Shown in pieces: positions 55,127-63,767 of a stretch of DNA of 64,000 bases. Within the stretch, counting starts at the first letter, position 1. The number at the start of each line of letters is the position of its first letter. Both the position numbers and the translations under genes were made by a program. This DNA is from Hydrangea macrophylla (taxonomy: Eukaryota > Streptophyta > Magnoliopsida > Cornales > Hydrangeaceae), in NCBI GenBank assembly GCA_033977485.1, contig CM066987.1, forward strand, positions 85,654,588 through 85,718,587. Direction: 5' to 3'. Under the pieces are notes generated by a model. It was not told the DNA's origin and made no database searches. It saw only the letters and a list, made by a program, of their open reading frames with translations.

Positions 55127-57736
55127 ATGTTAGGTACACGTTCAAATAAACCGGAATTAAAACCTTTTGACTCTGAACTTGAACGTACATTAAGACTTAA
55201 CAAGTCTTCAAACTTAACTTCTAGAACAAGATTTTTAATAGACGACGATTTGACACCGAAACCAACGTCTTTATTTGAGTCCGAAATTCGTAGTACTCTT
55301 ACAAGATTAAAGAAACCACGCTTTCATAACATAGAACCAATTAAAATGGCAGACATTGGAAATAATAACAATAACAACCAAAATAACAACGGAGCGAATA
55401 TGAATAATCTTAATATATCGCCACCTCCTCCACTTAAAGATTATTTTATTCCGACGACTTACACGCCACAAACATGTATTGAATTACCGGAGGCGATAGC
55501 ATCTCACTTTGAGATAAAGTCGTCTACCATCTCGCTACTTCCATCTTTCCATGGCCGTTTAAATGAAGATCCATATAAACACTTAGGAGATTTTCAAGAT
55601 ATATGTTCTACTTTGAAAATCCAAAACTTAACTGATGATGAATTAAAATTGCGGCTCTTTCCATTCTCTTTAAAAGATAAAGCTAAGTATTGGCTCCAAT
55701 CTTTGGAGCCAAACACAATTAAGACATGGGAAGCCTTACACACCGCATTTTTACAAAAGTTTTTTCCTATTATGCGTACGAATCAAATAAGGAAATCTAT
55801 CACTAATTTTGTGATGCAAGATGGGGAAACACTTTATGACACTTGGGAGAAATTCAAAGAATTATTACGCTCTTGCCCACATCATCAGGTTCCTAAGTGG
55901 CAACTTGTTCAGGTCTTCTACGAGGGACTTATTCCCTCTGTCCGTAATACCGTCGATGCAGTTTGTGCGGGAACTTTCCTACACAAAAGCGCCGACGAGG
56001 CCTGGAAAATTTTTGAAACTTTAAGCGAGAACTCGGTGCATCAGACTGTGTCGGTACGTTTCGAGGGATATCATCTTCAACCTAAGCGAGAGGTGACAGT
56101 TGAGTCAAGTCAATCAATTCAAATACAAGAATTAAATAGAAAACTTGACCGACTTATGCAAATGAACAAAACGTCTAATCCACCCTCTTTAGAAGTATGT
56201 GCATTATGTTCTGAACCGTCCCATAATATCTTTGCATGTCCTTCTGCATCTCAATATCCAGAATTTGTGGAACAACACGTAAATGCTATGCAACAATTCC
56301 CACAAAATAACTATAATCCTAGGTCGACTAATTTTCCTAATACGTACCGACCCCAATATCAACAAGGTCAATATCAACTACCTCCTCCACCTCCACGCAA
56401 TAATGCATTTGAGGAGAAGGTGCTGGCCTCACTTGAAAATTTTGGGTCGGTAATCCAGTTAGTACACTCTTATACTCAGTCCATCGCAAAGCTAGAGTCC
56501 CAAATGGGACAAGTAGTTAATACATTAAACCATTTAACTGAGAGTAAGTTGCCGAGTCAACCTACTCAGCAACCTAAGGGGCAATACGCAGTGAGTAGTA
56601 CGAGTGAGAGCGTAAACGCTGTTTCGACTAGGACGACTACTCGAGATGAGGAAGTTGTTGTAATTCCGGATGGGGGTGAGAAAAATAAAAATTTAAATTT
56701 GAATAAAGAAAAAGGTGAAGACGTGAATCAAAGTAGAAAAGAGAATGAACCGGTCCCAACAAATTACATTCCAAAGTTACCTTTTCCACTTAATGTTGAG
56801 GAACCGTCTAATTTTTCAAAGAAAAAATCAAAAACTGAAGATATACTCGAGGTGTTTAAACAAGTTAAAATTAATATTCCTTTCCTCGATACTATAAAAC
56901 AAATTCCCGCGTATGCTAAATGTTTAAAAGACCTTTGCACTCAAAAGCGCAAAATACGCAGTCATACTCCTAAAAAGGTCTTCCTCACGGAAAAAGTAAG
57001 CTCTATTTTTCAACACGCTCCTCCGAAGTATAAGGATCCTGGTACGCCTACGATTTCATGTGTCATAGGTGACACTATCATTCATCGGGCTCTCCTTGAC
57101 TTAGGTGCAAGTGTTAATCTCTTACCTTACCACGTGTATAAACAATTAGGACTAGGTGAACTTAAACCTACGGCCGCTACTATTCAATTAGCGGATCGTT
57201 CCGTTAAAATACCTAGAGGAATTGTTGAAGACGTCCTAGTAAAAGTTGATCAATGTTTCTATCATGTTGATTTTATGGTCCTTGACACCGAACCGGTGAT
57301 AGATGCTAGAAAATACACTCCTGTTATTCTTGGTCGTCCATTCTTAGCCACGGCCAACGCACGTGTCAATTGTAGAACAGGGGTGATGAAAGTGTCGTTC
57401 GGGAATATAAAATTAAAATTAAATGTTTTTAATGCTGTTGATCAACCTCCCAAAGACGATGATTATCTAGGTGTGGAGGGTAGTGAGGTTAAACGGAATA
57501 TTGAACTTACTAACATAATAAATATAAGTGCGGGGAATAATATAGAGGATGATGAGTGGATGAATCCTAATACCTCGGACCCTAATGTTGAATCTACTCG
57601 GAAGGTAAGGAGTCGATGTAATAACGATAAAGGTGGGCCGTCAAATGAATTAACACATAGCGACCTTGTTTCGACGTTTCACCGGAATCTCCCGAATTCC
57701 TTAAAGGGTTCAAAGTCCGAGTTACGGCCTCCATAA
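55127..57736 (+). CDS. Intact Athila-like gag-protease polyprotein
   Basis: 869 codons, ATG at 55127 with the conserved start MLGTRSNKPELKPF. Residues 1-85 are basic and polar, followed by an Asn-rich run. About 115-260 is the retrotransposon gag domain (YKHLGDFQDICSTLK, LRLFPFSLKDKAKYWLQ, FKELLRSCPHHQVPKW). A CX2CX4HX4C zinc knuckle, CALCSEPSHNIFAC, is at about 357-370. A Pro/Gln-rich linker follows. The retropepsin-like protease is at about 600-760, with DLGAS (catalytic Asp near 656) and VILGRPFLATA. Gag binds RNA and forms the particle; the protease would mature it. There is no pol after the stop. Two other copies in this window are broken. The sequence similarity to Athila gag gives the lineage. 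Confidence 0.93.
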   Translation: MLGTRSNKPELKPFDSELERTLRLNKSSNLTSRTRFLIDDDLTPKPTSLFESEIRSTLTRLKKPRFHNIEPIKMADIGNNNNNNQNNNGANMNNLNISPPPPLKDYFIPTTYTPQTCIELPEAIASHFEIKSSTISLLPSFHGRLNEDPYKHLGDFQDICSTLKIQNLTDDELKLRLFPFSLKDKAKYWLQSLEPNTIKTWEALHTAFLQKFFPIMRTNQIRKSITNFVMQDGETLYDTWEKFKELLRSCPHHQVPKWQLVQVFYEGLIPSVRNTVDAVCAGTFLHKSADEAWKIFETLSENSVHQTVSVRFEGYHLQPKREVTVESSQSIQIQELNRKLDRLMQMNKTSNPPSLEVCALCSEPSHNIFACPSASQYPEFVEQHVNAMQQFPQNNYNPRSTNFPNTYRPQYQQGQYQLPPPPPRNNAFEEKVLASLENFGSVIQLVHSYTQSIAKLESQMGQVVNTLNHLTESKLPSQPTQQPKGQYAVSSTSESVNAVSTRTTTRDEEVVVIPDGGEKNKNLNLNKEKGEDVNQSRKENEPVPTNYIPKLPFPLNVEEPSNFSKKKSKTEDILEVFKQVKINIPFLDTIKQIPAYAKCLKDLCTQKRKIRSHTPKKVFLTEKVSSIFQHAPPKYKDPGTPTISCVIGDTIIHRALLDLGASVNLLPYHVYKQLGLGELKPTAATIQLADRSVKIPRGIVEDVLVKVDQCFYHVDFMVLDTEPVIDARKYTPVILGRPFLATANARVNCRTGVMKVSFGNIKLKLNVFNAVDQPPKDDDYLGVEGSEVKRNIELTNIINISAGNNIEDDEWMNPNTSDPNVESTRKVRSRCNNDKGGPSNELTHSDLVSTFHRNLPNSLKGSKSELRPP

Positions 57737-57738
57737 AT

Positions 57739-57764
57739 CTTGAGCTAGAACGGTCTAGCTAAAG
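57739..57764 (+). promoter_or_regulatory. Hairpin after gag stop, copy 3
   Basis: Two bases after TAA (57734-57736), arms CTTGAGCTAGA and TCTAGCTAAAG pair over 11 positions with one mismatch, loop ACGG. Confidence 0.72.
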
Positions 57765-57782
57765 ACGTAAAAGATAGCGCTT

Positions 57783-57800
57783 CTTGGGAGGCAACCCAAG
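57783..57800 (+). promoter_or_regulatory. Second hairpin after gag stop, copy 3
   Basis: CTTGGG, loop AGGCAA, CCCAAG. The same hairpin occurs in all three copies within GGGAGGCAACCCAAGC. Confidence 0.65.
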
Positions 57801-60348
57801 CTTTAATTCATCTGTTTTCTTTGTTTTTGGTCGTTTTTAAGTAGTTTTAGTCTGTTTTGGACATTCTGGACAGGTTTGGGGGGTTGGAATTAATTTATTT
57901 TAATATTGTATACATAATTTTAGATAAAAAAAATGGAAAATACCATTCTCGCGCGCGCGGCCCGCTCGCACGAGACATCGCTCGCGCGGCCCACTGGCGC
58001 GAGAATGTGCCTTAGTGTTTTTCTGTCGTTTTCTTTTTATGAGCCCTCAGGTTCTCCTCGCGCCTGATATCGCGGGCGCGAGGTACCTCGCTCGCGCGAG
58101 ATTTTTGAAAATAAAAAAATAAAAAATAAAAAAAAAAAAAAAAATTGGGATTCGCGCGCGCGACGGGAGCGCTCGCGCGATTTCTCCCATTTCTGCATTT
58201 TCTTCTTTTGTTTTCTGTATCCTTCTCCCATACTTGTTCTGATAATTTTTACTTTTCTGTTTTTGTTTCTTAGGTACTTTTAGATCGAGTCTTTGATTGT
58301 TTTCATAATTCTGGTTATGTTTTATTTTAGTTTATTTTCGTGTTGTCTTCATAGTTTTGTTTCTTCTTATAGTTTATTTAGTTTCGTTTAGCTTAGCTAT
58401 AATTCTTTTAGCTATTTTTATTATTTTGTTTGTTTAATTTTCTTTTGTTTAGAAGTAACAGGTAACATTGAACTTTATAGCCATATTCTTTTGTGTTCAC
58501 CTGCTTGTCGAGATCGAGGTACTATCGTTCCTTTTTTACGTACTCTCCTTTCTTTCGTTTTATTGTTTCATTGGGGACAATGAAAGGTTTAGGTTTGGGG
58601 GTATGTACTCACACATGCACATTAGTTTATGCAAAATTTTAAAATTTTTCAATAAGTGTGTTTAAATAAACGATGTTACCGACGTTTTTGCAATATCAAT
58701 TTGATACTTTTTGTTAAATAACTTTGATTGTTATAGAATGGTAAACAAGGGAAGATGTGATTAATCATTTGCTGAAGTCATGATGAAATGTTTTAAGTTA
58801 TGGATTGTTTGAATCGTAGTTTTATATCATAGATTTGCACATAAACTTATGCACTACACGCAGTCATTTGAATACATGTTGGTTGTGAACTATAATATGA
58901 TTCAGATTTCTAGATAACACATGGTGGAGACTAGACCCGGTGAGCTTTTGAGCCTATCTTTTCATTATAGAGGGTTATAAATACATCTTGTGTCTGTCGA
59001 ATTTCACTTGAAATAGCGGATCTACTTGTTGTTTAGTCTCATTATTCTTGTTTTGGTTGATAGTCAAGTTAAAATATTTGTTACCATGCTAAATAATCTT
59101 CCGTCGTAAACATTGAAGAACCATATAACCATAGGACATGATTTTAGGCCCTTTTTGTTTACTGCCGGCCGATAAATTATAAAATTTCCTTAGTTCGCCC
59201 GTTGAGCCGTTAAAATGCCTCTTTTTCTTTAATTACCATTATCCTGTTTTTGCTCCAACTTGACCAACTTGGAGTTCACCACTGAAAGATTCGTCACCTT
59301 TTAGTGTTGTTAAGGCGATGTGTGATTGAGAAGAAGAAGAAGAAAAAGAAGATAAGATGATGTTTGGGGTGGTTGCCTTGGTATTCAATGAATATTTGTT
59401 TCAAGAGCAACGAAAAGGAAACGAAAAGATTGAAAAAAAATAAAGAGGAAGAAGGTTGAAAAAAAAAAAGAAATTAAAAAAAAAATTGAAAAGAAGAGAA
59501 TGAAAAAGATGAAAGTTGGTGGAAGAGATGAATGAAAGAAATTGAACATGCCTTACAATGCCATTCTGAAAACTACCTAATGAACCCTTTCTATCCTTTT
59601 CCATTGTCTGAGCCACATTACAACCTTTGAAAAGCCCTATTTGATCCTAGAAAACATGGTTTGGATATGTAAACGATGGGAGGGAGATTAAAACATGGTA
59701 ATGATTAATTTTTCTTGATTATTGGCATCTTATCCATGAGACTACTGTTCTTTCATGTCATGCGTCTTTTTCGAGTCATATGTGAGCAATTCTTGATTTG
59801 AAAACATATTTCTTTTGCTCACATATATTAGATAAATTACACATGTTTCTGAGTGTTTCATTTGAGAGTGTAATTGACATTGTGAGATTCGTAGTCGAAG
59901 CATAGTTAAAAGGTTATCCGAAGTATATTCCAAGTTCATGACATGCGCGTGTTCATTTGACTACCATAGCACACACGTGCAATTGTATGAGAAACTCTAT
60001 TGATTTATACGATGCATGCACTTGATTGTTTTTCATGATATAGGTGAACGTTTGATTCTGTTTCTTCTTGTTCATTATTCTATTTCAAATCATCGTTCTG
60101 TAATAAGGAGTATTGAATATTATGTTCATTTTTTTTAAGTTTACAAGTTAATAAAAATGGTTGTGGGTAACTTGTTGATGAGAACCCTCACGAGACTTCA
60201 CTCGTCCGACTAGGGACACCTAGGGGTTTAAAAGGCTTGTTGCATATGCTAAATGCAATCGTAATCCATGCGACAATGGAATAGATTTTTAGTAGTAGTT
60301 TTTATTTTAGTTTTGCTCGAGGACTAGCAAAATGTAGGTTTGGGGGTG
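57801..60348 (+). other. Non-coding 3' third of copy 3
   Basis: No coding potential beyond chance ORFs. It holds GGTTTGGGGG-type motifs at 57873, 58592 and 60336, the last being the true polypurine tract. A hairpin TTTCATT/AATGAAA lies at 58567-58586 next to the middle motif. GC-rich palindromes are at 57949-58178 and a long purine-rich tract at 59325-59550. Order and sequence are kept in copies 1 and 2. Confidence 0.8.
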
Positions 60349-61715
60349 TGATCGGGAGAGAACAAATCCTATTTATACGCCTTAACGAGCATTTGTTAGT
60401 ACCTTTTTATCCTGTTTTTGTATATTTTTACTTTGTTTTCTATTTTCTGACAGGTTTTGGAAGAAATCAAGTATATCAGGCTAAACAGGGTGAAAAAGCA
60501 GAAGAAAAGAAGCTGAAAAAGCCAAGTCGCGCGCGCGACCCGCGTGCGTGAAAAATCGAGAATCGCTCGCGCGATCCGCTCGCGCGAGAACCCAGAAATC
60601 GCTCGCGCGATCCGCGCGCGCGAAGAGCCAAATGTCGCGCTCGCGCGACCCGCTCACGCGGTATGTGTAAAAACCAAAGTTGCGTATTTCAGTATACTGA
60701 AGACTCCTATGCAAACGAAACTGCTGAACGACGTCTAGACTGTAAAATACATCAGTTTCAGTTCGTTTCGAGTTGGGAAAGCTCCCAAAACTTGTTGTAA
60801 ATCTATATATACCCTATTTTATTAGAATTAAAGGGTTAGACATTGTTATACACATATAGACATATACACTTTCAGCCATTGAAAGGAGGGAAGCAAGGAG
60901 AAGAAGAAGAAGACCAAGGATTCCCATGGTCTCCTCCATCAACTACTTGCCATCCATCACTTCCATGGACGGCTAGATCATAGATCTAGGGTTTCAATGA
61001 AACCCTAGACGAGTAATAGGGTTTTATTTATGTTTTTATTTCAGTTTTATTATGTATGGATGACAGTCACATGTTTAGAGGATTTTTATAAATAAATCGT
61101 ACTTCTATTGATTAAATCATTGCTTTCAGAATTTATTCTTGTCTTAGATCTATTTTGACTGTGATGTGCTCAACGATCTATTCTTGCTGTGCTTGTTTAG
61201 ATTGTTTACATGTGATGGTGCTTTATTGATTTGTGCTATCAAGTATCCGAATAGTCCATGCCTAGGTTAGACGGATTAGATCACAACCCTAGTTTAGTGT
61301 GGGATAATTCGTGCTAACCGAAGATGGATTATGTTGGTGCTTGAACCATGAATATCTTCTTGTCGGAGGAATTGGGCTTGTAGCTACAATTCCCCATATT
61401 CATCCAACTTAATAAGCTAAAGTAGTTCATAAATATTCCTATTATGAAGCTAGTGGTGGATTTGTAATCCTAGGTTCCCTTAAACATTATTTAAAACAAT
61501 TTTAATTGCTTTCATAGTTTAGATTTACTTTTATTGTTTTGAGTTTAATTATAAATCAAATCAAATCAAAATCCGTTTTCCATAATTAACTAAATTTAGG
61601 TTTTAAAATTAAGTCGCTGTAGTAAATCAATCTCTGTGGGTTCGACCTTTACTTCCACACTGCAAATCTTTTGAAAAGTAAAGAATACTTTTATATCTTG
61701 ATACTGACAACATCA
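60349..61715 (+). repeat. 3' LTR of copy 3
   Basis: 1,367 bp, directly after AGGTTTGGGGGTG. Same features as the 5' LTR: GC-rich units from 60527, TATA box at 60804. Confidence 0.95.
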
Positions 61716-62228
61716 GTTACTATTCCTGTTTATTAGTTGGACTAGTACTGTGTGGTGTGGACAATTAGTGACATTCACCCATCATTCCCTATATACCCAA
61801 AAAGGAAATTTAGTTTTCTCTATTTTTGCTGCTCCGGGGTGTGACACAAATGTTTTATGAGGTTGCTATCGTACCTACTAATTATGAACCTTTTTCATTT
61901 ATGCCCTTATATGGGTACCCAAATTAGTACCAAAAGCTATCACATATAACAATTTATAATATGAAAGCATTTTAAACATATACTCATTTAATCATATAAA
62001 ATGCATCTGACATGTAAATACAAATTATTTTGTCTAGGCCCCTTCACTGGTTCCCACATCATTACCTGTCCTACCTTACTGGGGACTTTTCCAACTGTAT
62101 CTTTACGGAACACTTTCCACGGGTGAATCCAAGTCTCCCCCTTAATTCTTAATATATACTAGTTATATTAATTAATGCATATTTAGATAATAACTAACCC
62201 TTTTTCCGGGTACGGGTGGTATATCCTC

Positions 62229-62685
62229 TAAGTAGCATTGTGTTCTAGCAACAAAAAAAAAAGAAAAAAGAAAAAAAGTACCATTGTGCAATCCTCATGA
62301 AAGAAATCACTGAAATCAAAACATGGTATCAAGTTCAAATATGCAAAAGATAATTTTGACAACCAAAAGTATTTCATACATAAATGATTTCGAGTTTAGA
62401 CAAAGTAGTGCTTTAATTGCACCTTGTTTTCCATCCATTTGCTCCATTTTCAGCACATTAACCATTAGGCTACTTACCACAAAACATAAGTTATTTACCA
62501 AGCAGCTCTAACTATATACAAGTCAATAAAGGTAAATAAAGAGGACAAACTTGCAACATTCTAGTACTTATCACTAATTCTTTATCAAATCAACATAACA
62601 CTTGATGTTTATAAGAAAATTAATAAAAGTGAGACTTGCCTTGAAACTGAACTTGTTTTCATCATTGCCAAATAGGTCCAGGAGA
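62229..62685. other. Unassigned sequence
   Basis: Contains a poly-A-rich stretch near 62251-62278. The two overlapping ORFs at 62316-62511 are low-complexity complements of each other. No gene is supported. Confidence 0.4.
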
Positions 62686-62841
62686 GGAGTAATGTACACC
62701 CACACCCACTTTACACTTAAAAACTCACAATCACTCCAGGGGGACCCCACAGTATCAGTGGGCACCATATTTCTATCTAAAAGTTATAGTGAGTGAGTGT
62801 GAGTTTTTGGGTGTGAATTGGGCATGGTGTAGCATTACTCC
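62686..62841. mobile_element. Small MITE, 156 bp
   Basis: The left end GGAGTAATGTACACCCACAC and the reverse complement of the right end (GGAGTAATGCTACACCATGC) form inverted repeats of about 44 bp, both continuing to AAAAACTCACA. No ORF, no clear target duplication. Superfamily not assigned. Confidence 0.72.
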
Positions 62842-62954
62842 CAAGGGAAACACTTATCTTTGCTTGGGCTATAAGGAATACGATGAAGAAAATGGGAATT
62901 AAAAGAAAATTGAGTGAAAATTGAATTGTGATTTTTTACTTTAATGAGTCATTT

Positions 62955-63099
62955 GTTTTTTATGTTTAGTGTACTGGTCTCACGGGATGTCTTAAGTGCC
63001 GAGACCAGGGGAAGTGGGAGAAGGGTACGTGGAGTTTGAAACCTAGTAATGAGCGTGGCAGGGAGTGCCATTTTACCGACTGGATTAAGACATTTCTCT
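62955..63099 (-). mobile_element. tRNA-derived SINE, 145 bp
   Basis: A 16-bp direct repeat CTTTAATGAGTCATTT flanks it (62939-62954 and 63100-63115). On the minus strand it has a box A-like TTAATCCAGTCGGT, a box B-like GGTTTCAAACTCC about 40 bases later, and an A-rich end (AAACATAAAAAAC). This fits a pol III SINE mobilised by LINE machinery. Confidence 0.75.
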
Positions 63100-63302
63100 C
63101 TTTAATGAGTCATTTAGCTTACTCTTTTTTCTTTTCTTTTTTGAGTTCTTAATATGTTTTGGAAATTTTCACATTCTTAAGTATATAGTAAAACACTATA
63201 GAATTGGTTTTCCTGCTCTTTTTACCATTTCCCCACCCCTCCAAATCCGCAAATCATACAGAGCCTAGAAGTTGTACAAAAACAATTTCTAGGGGTCAAT
63301 TT

Positions 63303-63312
63303 CATATATATA
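63303..63312 (+). promoter_or_regulatory. TATA box of LRR-kinase fragment
   Basis: CATATATATAAC lies about 50 bases upstream of the ATG at 63356, good plant promoter spacing. Confidence 0.5.
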
Positions 63313-63355
63313 ACAATTGTTTCTGCTGCAACTATTTCTTATTTTCAGCTCTCAA

Positions 63356-63630
63356 ATGTTTACTCAAATGAAAACCTATTTGATCATTGCCAGTCTTATT
63401 GGACTCCTGCTTGTGAATTCTCTCACCTTTTGCTTTTGCTCTGCAACCTCTCCCACATCAAACCTAACCGATCAATCGGCTTTGCTCGCTTTCAAATCCC
63501 AACTCACCTTCAAAACCAATGATCCATTATTTGTGCTTAATTGGACACCAAATGTCTCTGTTTGCAATTGGATTAGGGTCACTTGCAGTCCCGCCATCAT
63601 CAACGTGTGATGGCCTTAAATCTTTCTTTC
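63356..63630 (+). pseudogene. N-terminal fragment of LRR receptor-like kinase
   Basis: The ATG at 63356 (or 63368) begins a signal peptide (MKTYLIIASLIGLLLVNSL). Then comes the LRR N-terminal cap: TDQSALLAFKSQLTFKTND, FVLNWTPNVSVCNWIRVTC. In the family (EFR/FLS2-like, LRR-RLK subfamily XII) the cap reads CNWIGVTC followed by SPRHQRV-ALNLS. Here Gly is Arg, and a frameshift at about 63593 moves RVMALNLS to another frame. Homology ends near 63630, before any LRR, membrane segment or kinase, and a GT repeat and a dispersed repeat follow. The gene is truncated. These receptors sense microbial or peptide ligands at the plasma membrane. Confidence 0.75.
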
Positions 63631-63684
63631 ATAGATATTTGTTTGCTTGTAATTTGCGCGGGCGTGCCAGAGCCAAACGGGCTC

Positions 63685-63685
<1 letters not shown>

Positions 63686-63766
<81 letters not shown>

Positions 63767-63767
63767 T
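63686..63767 (+). repeat. (GT)n microsatellite
   Basis: About 40 GT units with two interruptions (TATG and TTTG). It produces the Cys/Val repeat ORFs seen here. Confidence 0.95.

Larger units (their letters stand above)
53287..61715 (+). mobile_element. Athila-like gag-protease-only element, copy 3, young
   Basis: Complete 8,429-bp element: two 1,367-bp LTRs, TGATCGGG start, ACAACATCA end, duplication GTTAC at 53282-53286 and 61716-61720. By eye the LTRs differ at about 18 positions (about 1.3%). It contains an Athila-type primer site, one intact 869-codon gag-protease ORF, a 2.6-kb non-coding region and a polypurine tract. There is no RT, RNase H or integrase. Intact structure and low LTR divergence suggest recent movement with enzymes supplied by another element. 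It fits the TR-GAG class of non-autonomous LTR elements. Confidence 0.95.
51228..61846 (+). mobile_element. Gypsy solo LTR B, interrupted by copy 3
   Basis: It starts TATAATACCCTG (TG mutated to TA) and ends CGGGGTGTGACA, with duplication CAAAT at 51223-51227 and 61847-61851. Its parts are 51228-53286 and 61721-61846, about 2.19 kb in total. No internal genes, so a solo LTR. It contains two palindrome clusters, a TATATATA box at 51546, microsatellites and a 108-bp tandem repeat. Confidence 0.85.
49581..62223 (+). mobile_element. Gypsy solo LTR A, interrupted
   Basis: It starts TGTCATACCCCACCC and ends CGGGTACGGGTGGTATA, with duplication TCCTC at 49576-49580 and 62224-62228. Its parts are 49581-51222 and 61852-62223, about 2.0 kb; everything between is a nested solo LTR and copy 3. 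It is homologous to the minus-strand LTR at 15.7-26.5 kb. No internal region is present, so it is a solo LTR left by recombination. The last base pair TA instead of CA is a mutation or an alignment uncertainty. Confidence 0.75.
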
